Source of the DNA: Streptomyces sp. NBC_00683
GTDB lineage: Bacteria; Actinomycetota; Actinomycetes; Streptomycetales; Streptomycetaceae
Direction: 5' to 3'
DNA length: 64,000 bases
NCBI RefSeq assembly: GCF_036226745.1
Contig: NZ_CP109013.1
Location: forward strand, 1,054,001 to 1,118,000
The number at the start of each line of letters is the position of its first letter. Position 1 is the first letter of the stretch. This document shows positions 26,662 to 34,481 of the stretch, in pieces. A program made the translations under genes and the position numbers. Below the pieces are notes generated by a model, which did no database searches, had not been told where the DNA came from, and worked only from the letters and a program-made list of their open reading frames with translations.

Positions 26662-27207
26662 ATGCGCGCGATACGTGTCGCACCCGCCGCCCTGCTGGGC
26701 GCGGCCGCCTGTTTCCTGATGGCACCGGCCGCGTCGGCCCACGTGCTCACAGGCAACACGTCCTCGTTCACGCCGACCATCACTCCGTCGACGGTCGCGC
26801 CGGGGGGCCAGGTCACCCTCGGCGCGATGGGGTGCACCAGTGACGCGACCGCGTTCTCGGGTGTGTTCGACACGACCACGATCCCGCGAGGCAGGTCGGC
26901 CACCGTCACGGTCGACTGGGACGCCAGGCGCGGGGCTGTCTACGAGGTGACCTTCCGCTGCGGCACCTCGACGCGGACGGCCGACCTGTCCATCACGAGC
27001 GGTGCCACGAGTACGCCCACCAACACCCCCACCACCGCTCCCACCACCAGCTCCACCGCGTCTCCCAGCGGTGTACTGGGCGGGCTCGGCGGCAGTGTCG
27101 ACACCATGGACCCCGGCGAGATCGCAGCCGGGGCCGCATTGGTGACGGTCGCCGCAGCCGGTACCGCGTACGTCCTGCGCAAGCGGCGCACCGGCCGTCA
27201 GCACTGA
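26662..27207 (+). CDS. Secreted Ig-like protein with sorting-signal-like C-terminus (paralogue A)
   Basis: A 181-aa exported protein: signal peptide ending ASAHVLTG, a beta-rich domain (about 30-115: ITPSTVAPGGQVTLGAMGC ... VYEVTFRCG, with two Cys likely disulfide-bonded), a Thr/Ser/Pro linker, then GGLGGS, a single hydrophobic helix and a basic tail RKRRTGRQH. The layout resembles a cell-wall sorting signal but lacks LPxTG. It is paralogous to the convergent neighbour, which has the same GGLGGS-helix-basic-tail end. CGGAGG precedes the start. Confidence 0.8.
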   Translation: MRAIRVAPAALLGAAACFLMAPAASAHVLTGNTSSFTPTITPSTVAPGGQVTLGAMGCTSDATAFSGVFDTTTIPRGRSATVTVDWDARRGAVYEVTFRCGTSTRTADLSITSGATSTPTNTPTTAPTTSSTASPSGVLGGLGGSVDTMDPGEIAAGAALVTVAAAGTAYVLRKRRTGRQH

Positions 27208-27239
27208 CGGTTCCGCACAATTTCACAGCGCACGACAGT

Positions 27240-27270
27240 CGCCCCGGGTCCTGGTCCAGGACTCGGGGCG
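27240..27270. terminator. Bidirectional terminator between the two secreted paralogues
   Basis: CGCCCCGGGTCCTGG / CCAGGACTCGGGGCG, 15-bp arms with one G-U pair and a very short loop, between convergent stop codons. Confidence 0.75.
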
Positions 27271-27305
27271 ACGGGCGTATCGGGCCGGGCGGGAGGTTCG
27301 ACGCG

Positions 27306-27938
27306 TTACATTGCCGCATTGCTCATCCGGCGGCGAACGATGAAGACGGCACCGCCCACAGCCGCCGCGGCGACAAGACCGCCTCCGATCTGCATCTCGA
27401 CCGAGCTCGGCCCCATGGAGCCACCGAGACCGCCCTGCGCACCCCGGCTGGGGAGCACGGTGAAGCGTGCCGTCGCGACGGACGGGTCGTTGTCGCCACG
27501 GCCACCGCGCTCATCGCCGTTGCCACGCTCATCGCCGTTGCCGCCTTGGCCGCCGTTGCCGCCCTGGCCGCCGTCGCCACCGTTGCCACCGGTGCCGTTG
27601 CCGAAGTTGTTGTCGCTCTCGTTGCACCTCACGGACAGGCTGTACTGCCCGGGCGTCGCGTTGTCCCGGATGCGGGGGGTGGCGTAACCGACCCGTCCGG
27701 GCGAGAGGTTCACCGTCGGGAAGGCGTTCGACCACACCTTGCCGCCGGAGCGGCCGCATCCCTCTGCGCTGACCTGCAGGGTGGCGCCCTGGTGGACGGA
27801 GGACGGGTTGACTGTGACGTTGGTCGGGGCAGTGCTCGGGTTGCTGCCCGGGCCGCCGCCTGCGATCGCCATCGGAGCAGCGAGTCCGACCGCCGCGAAT
27901 GCGGTCGCGGTCACCGCGAGAGTGCGTGAAGCACGCAT
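27306..27938 (-). CDS. Secreted Ig-like protein with Gly-rich linker (paralogue B)
   Basis: A 210-aa exported protein: signal peptide (MRASRTLAVTATAFAAVGLA ... MAIAGG), a beta-rich domain (about 35-110: VTVNPSSVHQGATLQVSAEGC ... GQYSLSVRC), a low-complexity linker of GNGG/GDERG repeats (about 118-150), a short strand VATARFTVLPS, then GGLGGS, one transmembrane helix (IGGGLVAAAAVGGAVFIV) and RRRMSNAAM. It has the same architecture as the convergent paralogue. Start MRASRTL has AGGTTC upstream; a long upstream open frame is spurious. Confidence 0.8.
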   Translation of the reverse strand: MRASRTLAVTATAFAAVGLAAPMAIAGGGPGSNPSTAPTNVTVNPSSVHQGATLQVSAEGCGRSGGKVWSNAFPTVNLSPGRVGYATPRIRDNATPGQYSLSVRCNESDNNFGNGTGGNGGDGGQGGNGGQGGNGDERGNGDERGGRGDNDPSVATARFTVLPSRGAQGGLGGSMGPSSVEMQIGGGLVAAAAVGGAVFIVRRRMSNAAM

Positions 27939-28251
27939 CTTTGAACCTCCAGCGGGAAGCGCCCCGGAGTCCTGTTCCCCGGGATGAATCGACGAGAACG
28001 CGTCCCATGACGAACCCTCACCAGATACCGCAAGTGTTGCACTTCGGCACTGCTCCACCTCGGTGAGCCGACACGCCGTGCGTCGGGCCCGTAATCTGAC
28101 GGAGCCGCAGGTCACGGACCGTCAGAAGTTTTATCTGCTCATTACTCCGAAGTAGAGGGCGCCCCGGTGGCCGCCACCCGTTCGCTCTTCCCTGATCGCC
28201 GCCGCACCGCCCCGCGCCTAGCGTTTGCGATGTCGCGACGAAGGGAGAACC
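27939..28251. other. Divergent promoter region of secreted paralogue B and the class F sortase
   Basis: A 313-bp gap. On the plus strand a TAGCGT -10-like box (28219-28224) lies 27 nt before the sortase ATG. The middle contains an AT-richer stretch around 28125-28155 (AAGTTTTATCTGCTCATTAC). No gene is supported here. Confidence 0.4.
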
Positions 28252-28914
28252 ATGGGCCGGGACCACTGGGGCGCCGAGCGGAGCAGACGCACACCTTGGG
28301 GCGCGATCGCCCTGGTGATGCTCACCGGGCTCGCCCTCATGCGCAATGGCGTCGAGACCTCCCCCGGACCACCGCAGCCCGCCGCCGCGGCCTCCGTGGC
28401 GGGCCCGAGGGACGTGGCGGCCGCCGCACCGGTCGAGGGCGAACCGGTGCAGCCCCTGCCGTACGCGCCCGCCGCCCGGGTCCAGATTCCGTCGATCCAG
28501 GTCGACGCCCCGGTGATCGATGTGAACCTGGATCCGGCCGGCTGGATCGAGGCGCCGCCCGCGCAGGACCCGAACCTCGCCGGCTGGTACCAGAACGGCA
28601 TCGCACCGGGGCAGCGCGGTACGGCCGTCGTGGTCGGCCACGTGGACAACCTGTCGGGCCCTGCGGTCTTCTACGGCCTGGGCTCCCTCCAGAAGGGCCA
28701 GCGCGTCGAAGTGGCCCGCTACGACGACCGGGTCGCGGTGTTCGAGGTCTACGGGGTCGAGGTGTTCGCCAAGAACGACTTCCCCGGAGCCCGGGTCTAC
28801 GGCGACACCGGGTACTCCGAGCTCCGGGTCATCACGTGCGGCGGCGGCTATTCGAAGGCCGGTGGATACGACGGGAACGTGGTCGTCTTCGCCCGGCTCG
28901 TCGAGACGCGCTAG
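28252..28914 (+). CDS. Class F sortase
   Basis: A 220-aa membrane-anchored transpeptidase: cytoplasmic N-terminus, one transmembrane helix (WGAIALVMLTGLALM), an Ala/Pro linker, and a sortase beta-barrel with catalytic H130 (VVVGHVDN), C196 (LRVITCGGGY) and R215 (VVFARLVE). Class F sortases are the actinobacterial type; substrates are poorly known. The neighbouring secreted paralogues end in GGLGGS-helix-basic tail and are candidate substrates by context. GAAGGGAGAACC precedes ATG at MGRDHWG. Confidence 0.92.
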   Translation: MGRDHWGAERSRRTPWGAIALVMLTGLALMRNGVETSPGPPQPAAAASVAGPRDVAAAAPVEGEPVQPLPYAPAARVQIPSIQVDAPVIDVNLDPAGWIEAPPAQDPNLAGWYQNGIAPGQRGTAVVVGHVDNLSGPAVFYGLGSLQKGQRVEVARYDDRVAVFEVYGVEVFAKNDFPGARVYGDTGYSELRVITCGGGYSKAGGYDGNVVVFARLVETR

Positions 28915-28929
28915 CCGCCGGGAAAGGCG

Positions 28930-28956
28930 CGCGCCGCAGCCGTCAGGTGCGGCGCG
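28930..28956. terminator. Hairpin between sortase and deacetylase genes
   Basis: CGCGCCGCA / TGCGGCGCG, 9-bp perfect arms with a 9-nt loop. It overlaps the stop codon of the convergent deacetylase. Confidence 0.5.
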
Positions 28957-29788
28957 GGACGGTCAGGCGGTAGCCGTCCTCGATCAGCGCGGGCAGATAC
29001 CGGCGCAGGGCGGCGACGCTCTGCGACCGGTCGCCGCCCGCGTCGTGCGACAGCACCACGACGCCCGGTGCCGCGCCCTTGCGGATCCGGCGCACGATGG
29101 TGGACGTTCCCGGTGTGGTCCAGTCCAGCGAGTCGACGGTCCAGGCCATCGGTTCCATGCCCATCGAGGCGCCGATCTCGAAGGAGTTGCGGTTCCAGGC
29201 TCCGTACGGGGCCCGGTACCAGAGCGGCGCATCCCCCAGCGTCCTCTCGATCACGTCGCTGGTCCTGCCGAGCTCGGCACGGATCGCACGCCGGGAGAGC
29301 GTCGGGATCAGGGGGTGCGACCAGGAATGGTTGCCGACCACGTGTCCGTCCGCCGCCATCTCACGCAGCAGGTCCGGGTTGTCCTCCGCCATCTCCCCGC
29401 AGACGAAGAACATCGCCCGGACCCCGTACCTGCGCAGGGTGACCAGGATGTCCGGTGTGTACGAGGGGTCCGGGCCGTCGTCGAAGCTGAGGACCATGGC
29501 GTCGTGCCCCAGGTCCGGGAGTTCCTCGAACGGCCGGGTGCGCACCGGTGGCGCCTCGGGCCGGAACCGGGGCGGGGCGTGGGAGGTCATGGGCCGCAGC
29601 CGGTACCCGGCCGGGGGCGTCCGCGCGCTCCTCGGCGGGCCGGCGACCCCCTTGGGCGGCTCTCCGCCGGGACGCGGAGGCGTTCCCGCAGGGTCCGCGG
29701 CGATCATGTGTACGGCGGTGGCGGCCCCGAGTCCGAGGGCGAGGCGCAGGAGTGTGCGGCGGCCGGCCGGAATCTGATCATGTTTCAT
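28943..29788 (-). CDS. Exported polysaccharide deacetylase (NodB/CE4)
   Basis: A 281-aa protein with a Tat-like signal (GRRTLLRLALGLGAATAV), a Pro-rich linker to about 85, then a NodB domain: MVLSFDDGPDPSY with catalytic/metal D103-D104, metal ligands H154 and H158 in GNHSWSHPL, and RAPYGAWN. CE4 enzymes remove acetyl groups from GlcNAc/MurNAc in peptidoglycan or from chitin-like polymers. It is convergent with the class F sortase gene and belongs to the envelope island. Start MKHDQIPAGRR is the only ATG that leaves the signal at the N-terminus; its ribosome site is weak. Confidence 0.87.
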   Translation of the reverse strand: MKHDQIPAGRRTLLRLALGLGAATAVHMIAADPAGTPPRPGGEPPKGVAGPPRSARTPPAGYRLRPMTSHAPPRFRPEAPPVRTRPFEELPDLGHDAMVLSFDDGPDPSYTPDILVTLRRYGVRAMFFVCGEMAEDNPDLLREMAADGHVVGNHSWSHPLIPTLSRRAIRAELGRTSDVIERTLGDAPLWYRAPYGAWNRNSFEIGASMGMEPMAWTVDSLDWTTPGTSTIVRRIRKGAAPGVVVLSHDAGGDRSQSVAALRRYLPALIEDGYRLTVPRRT

Positions 29789-29953
29789 GGCCAACTGCTC
29801 GCACGCCGTGCGGCCCGGACCTGTCGGCGACACCAGGTGCGCGGCAATTTGCACCCGATGGAGGGAGTGCGCCGACGGGGTCGGACGGGGACATTCCGGT
29901 TCGTGCGGTGGCCGGGTCGGGCTCGCTGCTGGAGTGCGGATAACCTCACTGCC

Positions 29954-30415
29954 GTGACAGACCAGCGACACGACCGGTTCGAACGCGGCACGGACGGCCC
30001 GAAGGTGATCGTCGCGGGCATCGACGGGTCCGACTCCTCGATGCGGGCCGCGGCCTACGCCGCCGGCCTCGCACGCCGTCAGAACGCCATGCTCGCCCTT
30101 GTGTACGTCCAGCCGGTGATCCCGGCCGGCGCCGCGCTGGGGGTCCCGGTCTCCGGGGCGACGGAGGAGATCGCCGAGGAGCTGGTGAGCGAGATCAGGA
30201 CGGCGACCGAGCGGCTCAAGGACATATGGAATGTCCGCTGGGAGTTCCACACCTTCCGAGGCGATCCGTACAACGGGCTCGTGACCGCTGCGGACGAGCT
30301 GAAGGCGGACGCCGTGGTGGTCGGTGCGTCGGAGTCGGCGGGGCACCGGTTCGTGGGGTCGGTGGCGGTCCGGCTGGTGAAGGCGGGGCGCTGGCCGGTG
30401 ACGGTCGTACCGTAG
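29954..30415 (+). CDS. Universal stress protein (UspA family)
   Basis: A 153-aa single-domain Usp. KVIVAGIDGSDSSMRAA is the N-terminal nucleotide-binding strand; FRGDPYNGLVTAADELKADAVVVGA and the C-terminal VGSVAVRLVKAGRWPVTVVP are family hallmarks. The GxxGx9GS ATP loop is degenerate (GASESAGHRFVGSV), so ATP binding is uncertain. The GTG start at VTDQRHD is chosen because the family strand begins about 18 residues later; a GGATAAC box lies just upstream. Divergent from the deacetylase gene. Confidence 0.88.
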   Translation: MTDQRHDRFERGTDGPKVIVAGIDGSDSSMRAAAYAAGLARRQNAMLALVYVQPVIPAGAALGVPVSGATEEIAEELVSEIRTATERLKDIWNVRWEFHTFRGDPYNGLVTAADELKADAVVVGASESAGHRFVGSVAVRLVKAGRWPVTVVP

Positions 30416-30461
30416 ACCGGGGTTTCCGCCTCGCCCCTTGACGCCTTGACGCCGCCGGGGG

Positions 30462-31673
30462 CTACTTCCCCATCACCAGGCCGTCCTGGCCGGCGCCGCG
30501 ACTGAGGACGACATCGCGAATCCGGTCGCGGGCCTCCCACCGGTGGTCCGCTCCGCCCTCCACTGCCGCGTCGAGGTTCCACGCGCGCCCGGTCACGGGA
30601 TCGAACCGGTGGGGGATGAATTCGGCCTTGCTGACTGTCCAGCGCTCCCCGGGTTTCCCGGGCGGCGCGAAGGTGAAGCGGCCCATCGAGCTCTCGTTGC
30701 CGCGTGGGTCCTCGGCGCCCTCGTGGTTGACCATCGCACCGGAGATGTGGTCGCCCATGCCGTAGACGATCCAGGTGCCGTTGACCTTCTCGTACGCCTG
30801 TGGGACGTGGGCGTGGGTACCGAGGATCAGGTCGATGTCGGGGCGGCCCCCGGTCACGGATGCGGTGAGTTCGCGGCCCAGCGCGAGCTGGTCCTCGTCG
30901 GGGTCGTCCTGCCACTCCGTACCCCAGTGCAGGGAGAGGACGACGACGTCGGCGCCGGCGCGGCGGGCCGCCCTGGCGTCCGCGACGATCCGGTCCCGGT
31001 CGATCAGGTTGACCGCCCAGGGCTGGCCCGCGGGCAGAGGCATGTCGTTGGTTCCGTAGGTGTACGCGAGGTGCGCGACCTTCGGGGCCCGCTTGCCCCG
31101 ACCGGCCTTGAGCAGGGTGGGGCGGCCCGCCTCGGCGGACGATCGGGCGGATCCGGCGTGCGCGATGCCGGCCTTGTCCAGAGCGTCGAGGGTGCGCCCG
31201 ATCCCCGGCGCTCCGTCGTCCAGCGTGTGGTTGGACGCCGTGGAGCAGGAGTCGTAGCCGGTGGAACGCAGTGCCTGTGCCACCTCGGGCGGCGACTTGA
31301 AGGTGGGGTAGCCCGTGTAGGGGCCGCCGTCCTGCCCGTACACCGTCTCCATGTGACAGATGGCCAGATCCGCACCTGAGACGGCGGGGACGGAGCCCTT
31401 GAGCATCGGCCGGAAGTCGTAGCCCCGGCCGCCCGCGTCGGCCGCGGCCCGGTCGATGACGGAGGAGTGGGGCAGGATGTCGCCCGAGGCCAGGAGCGTG
31501 AAGGTGCGCGCGCTGTCCGCTCCCCCGCCGCCCGCCCCGCTGCCGCCCCCGTCCGCGGACAGCTGGCGTCCGGCGAAACCCGGGGGCGTGGACTGCTGGC
31601 CGGTACAGGCCGTCGCGGCGGCGAGCAGCCCCGCGACGGCGATCACCGCGCCTTGTCGGATGCGCTTCGTCAT
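30462..31673 (-). CDS. CapA/PgsA-family lipoprotein, metallophosphatase-like
   Basis: A 403-aa lipoprotein: signal ending AAATAC (Cys23), Gly/Ser linker (about 35-55), then a CapA domain with TLLASGDILPHSSV, CHMETVYG, STASNHTLDDGAPG, VVLSLHWGTEWQ and LILGTHAHVPQAYE, the calcineurin-like metal-binding motifs. CapA/PgsA proteins act in poly-gamma-glutamate synthesis, but the isolated Streptomyces versions have no pgsBC partners and an unknown role at the envelope. Start MTKRIRQGAV is preferred over MNICVFG because it gives a normal lipoprotein signal. An inverted repeat lies just before it. Confidence 0.87.
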   Translation of the reverse strand: MTKRIRQGAVIAVAGLLAAATACTGQQSTPPGFAGRQLSADGGGSGAGGGGADSARTFTLLASGDILPHSSVIDRAAADAGGRGYDFRPMLKGSVPAVSGADLAICHMETVYGQDGGPYTGYPTFKSPPEVAQALRSTGYDSCSTASNHTLDDGAPGIGRTLDALDKAGIAHAGSARSSAEAGRPTLLKAGRGKRAPKVAHLAYTYGTNDMPLPAGQPWAVNLIDRDRIVADARAARRAGADVVVLSLHWGTEWQDDPDEDQLALGRELTASVTGGRPDIDLILGTHAHVPQAYEKVNGTWIVYGMGDHISGAMVNHEGAEDPRGNESSMGRFTFAPPGKPGERWTVSKAEFIPHRFDPVTGRAWNLDAAVEGGADHRWEARDRIRDVVLSRGAGQDGLVMGK

Positions 31674-31688
31674 CGGCACGACTCCCAG

Positions 31689-31712
31689 TTCGGATGATTT
31701 CGGCCATCCGAA
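31689..31712. promoter_or_regulatory. Candidate operator upstream of the CapA gene
   Basis: TTCGGATG-N8-CATCCGAA, perfect 8-bp arms, beginning 16 bp from the CapA start codon. It is flanked on its far side by an AT-rich stretch (ACACATATATTCATACTG) that is the likely minus-strand promoter. Confidence 0.5.
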
Positions 31713-31930
31713 TACACATATATTCATACTGGCGAGTCAAGGACATAGGTGGTGAAGTACCTGAATCGGCCGTATCGCCGCCTGCCGACCGTTCACCGCA
31801 CCACTCGCCGCTCCGTGCGACCGCTCGGCGCACATCTCGGTGTGCTGCCTGTTCCCCCGGGCCGCGATGCGTTCGTATACGCCAGGCGGGAGCGAGGCGG
31901 CAGGGGCCTCTTCGGGAAAGGACGTTCACG

Positions 31931-32500
31931 ATGACCACGGCGACAACCGATGAGCGGACCCTCGCGGAGCTGCAGCGGGAACACGGGCCGGCTCTGTTCC
32001 ACTTCCTGCTCGGGCTGACGTTCGGCGACCGGCAGCGCGCGGAGGACCTGCTGCAGGAGACGCTGGTCCGCGCCTGGCAGCATCCGGAGGCGTTCGACGC
32101 CCCGTACGACTCGATGCGCCCCTGGCTCTTCACCGTCGCCCGGCGTCTGGCCATCGACGCACGCAGGTCCCGCCAGGCCCGGCCCGCCGAGGTCAGCGAC
32201 GTGGTCCTGGAGAGCGCCCCCGCCCGGGAGAACACCGCTGACTCGGCGGTCCGCGCGCTCGATGTGCGCGAGGCGGTCAGGACGCTCAGCCCGGAGCACC
32301 GCGCGGTGCTCGTACAGATCTACTTCCGCGGGCTGAGCGTCGGCGAGACGGCGCAGGCGCTCGGCATACCGGCGGGCACCGTCAAGTCCCGTTCGTACTA
32401 CGCGCTGCGGCTGCTGTCCCGCAATCTTCCCGGCTACTCCAGCAGGTCGTCCTCACTGAGCAGCGCGAGCAGGGACACCGTGTCCGCGACCTCCACGTAG
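31931..32500 (+). CDS. ECF RNA polymerase sigma factor
   Basis: A 189-aa sigma-70-family ECF protein. Region 2: GPALFHFLLGLTFGDRQRAEDLLQETLVRAWQHPEAF; region 4: VRTLSPEHRAVLVQIYFRGLSVGETAQALGIPAGTVKSRSYYALRLL. The ATG has AAAGGA 8-10 nt upstream. The last 22 residues after NLPGY are Ser/Thr-rich and are antisense to a convergent zinc-finger gene that overlaps the 3' end by 67 bp. A long upstream open frame is not part of the gene. Confidence 0.9.
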   Translation: MTTATTDERTLAELQREHGPALFHFLLGLTFGDRQRAEDLLQETLVRAWQHPEAFDAPYDSMRPWLFTVARRLAIDARRSRQARPAEVSDVVLESAPARENTADSAVRALDVREAVRTLSPEHRAVLVQIYFRGLSVGETAQALGIPAGTVKSRSYYALRLLSRNLPGYSSRSSSLSSASRDTVSATST

Positions 32501-32631
32501 GCGGCGGCGCACGCGTCGCACCGCTGGAGGTGCCCGGCGACCGGACCGCTCTCCTCGGCGGCCAGCGCGTCGAGCACATACGCACCCAGCAGCTCCCGCA
32601 CATGCGGGTCGTCGCCGCGTTCGGCGGTCAT
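32434..32631 (-). CDS. Short zinc-finger (ZAS/zf-HC2) protein, possible anti-sigma factor
   Basis: A 65-aa cytosolic protein: VRELLGAYVLDALAAEESGPVAGHLQRCDACAAAYVEVAD carries the HxxxCxxC zinc motif (H34, C38, C41) of zinc-associated anti-sigma domains. No transmembrane or C-terminal sensor domain is present. It is convergent with and overlaps the ECF sigma gene by 67 bp; anti-sigma genes are normally co-directional with their sigma, so the arrangement is odd. ATG MTAERGDD gives the standard ZAS start; a longer upstream frame lacks homology. Confidence 0.65.
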   Translation of the reverse strand: MTAERGDDPHVRELLGAYVLDALAAEESGPVAGHLQRCDACAAAYVEVADTVSLLALLSEDDLLE

Positions 32632-32742
32632 CGCACCTCGTATCTCCCGACGGATCCTGCCCTTCTGCCCACGCGGGGCACGCGCCCCCGGTTCAATGCT
32701 GCGTGAAGCCCGGTACCGAGTCGAAGAAAGAGGCGAGACGGG

Positions 32743-33255
32743 ATGCGTCCCGAACGGCACGATGGAACCAGTGGGGGCGGGCTGCTGGTCCCGATGGACT
32801 GGATGTACGCCGAGTACATCGCGGACGAACTACTGGTGACCGGCGACCTGATGGAGCCGACGACTCTGGAGTACCGGGCGGGCCGGGATGCCCTCGCCCT
32901 GACGATCTTCCTCTCCGAAGGGGCGGTGGCCGACGCGCTGCCTGCGGCCCGCGTGGACGAACTGCGGCTGCTCACCGCGTACGGAGCGGCGTGGAGACAC
33001 TGGGTGTGCGCACGGCTGGACGCCCAGGAACCCCCGGGGTCCGAGGGTTCGCCGGCGGACCCCGACCTCGCGCTGGCGCGTGCGGCCTGGCGCTGGCTGG
33101 AGGAGACCGAACTCCTGGCGGCGGACCTGGACGCGATCGGGCCGCCGCCGCCCTGGGAGCCGGCGGGGACCGAGGAGGAACGGGAGGCACAGGTGTGGAC
33201 TCCCGCGTGGCAGCTCGGGCTGCCGCTCGGGCACCTGGCCATCCATCTCTACTGA
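32743..33255 (+). CDS. Hypothetical protein
   Basis: A 170-aa acidic, soluble, mostly helical protein: MDWMYAEYIADELLVTGDLM, DALALTIFLSEGAVADALPAARVDELRLL, WRHWVCARL and AAWRWLEETELLAADL are amphipathic helices; the C-terminus is QLGLPLGHLAIHLY. I recognise no domain. The start could be MRPERHD or MDWMYAEY (residue 18). It is in a short unit between the overlapping sigma/zinc-finger pair and a convergent histidine kinase. Confidence 0.6.
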   Translation: MRPERHDGTSGGGLLVPMDWMYAEYIADELLVTGDLMEPTTLEYRAGRDALALTIFLSEGAVADALPAARVDELRLLTAYGAAWRHWVCARLDAQEPPGSEGSPADPDLALARAAWRWLEETELLAADLDAIGPPPPWEPAGTEEEREAQVWTPAWQLGLPLGHLAIHLY

Positions 33256-33274
33256 GCGGACGCACCACGGGACG

Positions 33275-34462
33275 TCATGAACCGTGGACTCCCGCACGGT
33301 ACTTGGGCAGTCGCAGAGTGATCTTCATGCCTGCGCCCACACCGGTCTCGATGACCAGCCCGTAGGCGTCGCCGTACACCTGCCGCAGCCTTTCGTCGAC
33401 GTTGAGCAGCCCGATCCCGGTGGACGTACCGCCCTCGCCGCGCAGGATCTGCCGCAGCCGGTCCGGCTCCATACCGATGCCGTCGTCCTCGATGACCACC
33501 TCCGCCTCGGCGCCCGCGTCCAGGGCGCTGATCGTGATGCGGCTCCGCGTGACGGCGCCCTCCAGGCCGTGCTTGACGGCGTTCTCGACCAGCGGCTGGA
33601 GGCAGAGGAACGGCAGGGCGACGGGCAGCACCTCCGGGGCGACCTGGAGGGTCACCGAGAGCCGGTCCCCGAAGCGTGCCCGAACGAGCGCCAAGTACTG
33701 GTCGATGGAATGCAGTTCGTCGGCCAGGGTGGTGAACTCGCCGTGCCTGCGGAACGAGTAGCGGGTGAAGTCGGCGAACTCCAGCAGCAGTTCGCGTGCC
33801 TGCTCGGGGTCGGTGCGGACGAACGAGGCGATCGCCGCGAGCGAGTTGAAGATGAAGTGCGGGGAGATCTGCGCCCGCAGCGCCTTGATCTCGGCCTCTA
33901 TCAGCTGCGTGCGGGAGCGGTCGAGCTCGGCGAGTTCCAACTGTACGCAGACCCAGCGGGCGACTTCTCCCGCAGCCCTCGCCAGGACGGCGGATTCACG
34001 GGGCGCATAGGCGACGAGTGTGCCGAGCACCCGGTGGTCGACGGTCAGCGGGACGGCGACGGCCCAGCGGAGCGGGCAGTCGAGGTCGCCGCAGTCGCTG
34101 TGGAAAGCGGTGTCCCGGCCGCTGGCGAGGAGCTCCTGGACGTGCTGCATCACGTCCTTGCCGTGATGGTCCCCCTCGCCGTCCCACACGAGCACCCGGT
34201 CCCGGTCGGTGAGGCAGAGGGCGTCGGTGCCCAGCAGCGAGCGCAGCCGGCGTGCCGACCGGCGGGCGCTCTCCTCGGTGAGTCCGGCGCGCAGGGGCGG
34301 CGCGGCGAGGGAAGCGGTGTGCAGGGTCTCGAAGGTGGCGTGCTCGACGGGCGTACCCACGTCACTGGTGCGCACGGGCCGTGCGGTGCGTCCGAGGAGG
34401 AAGCCCGTACCGAACAGCAGCAGGGTGAGCACGGCTATGACGGCGATCCCGGCTCCGGTCAC
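33275..34462 (-). CDS. LytS-type sensor histidine kinase
   Basis: A 395-aa kinase with one N-terminal transmembrane helix (about 4-24), a GAF-like sensor region (about 60-175) and a His_kinase (PF06580) domain: LRAQISPHFIFNSLAAIASFV holds the phospho-acceptor His, QPLVENAVKHGLEG is the N box and VIEDDGIGMEPDRL the G1 box. This class pairs with LytTR response regulators; the partner is two genes upstream on the same strand, with the DUF485 and symporter genes between. The set resembles carboxylate/pyruvate-sensing LytS/LytTR systems of other bacteria; the ligand here is not known. Confidence 0.9.
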   Translation of the reverse strand: MTGAGIAVIAVLTLLLFGTGFLLGRTARPVRTSDVGTPVEHATFETLHTASLAAPPLRAGLTEESARRSARRLRSLLGTDALCLTDRDRVLVWDGEGDHHGKDVMQHVQELLASGRDTAFHSDCGDLDCPLRWAVAVPLTVDHRVLGTLVAYAPRESAVLARAAGEVARWVCVQLELAELDRSRTQLIEAEIKALRAQISPHFIFNSLAAIASFVRTDPEQARELLLEFADFTRYSFRRHGEFTTLADELHSIDQYLALVRARFGDRLSVTLQVAPEVLPVALPFLCLQPLVENAVKHGLEGAVTRSRITISALDAGAEAEVVIEDDGIGMEPDRLRQILRGEGGTSTGIGLLNVDERLRQVYGDAYGLVIETGVGAGMKITLRLPKYRAGVHGS

Positions 34463-34481
34463 CGGTTCTCCTTGCAGGGGC

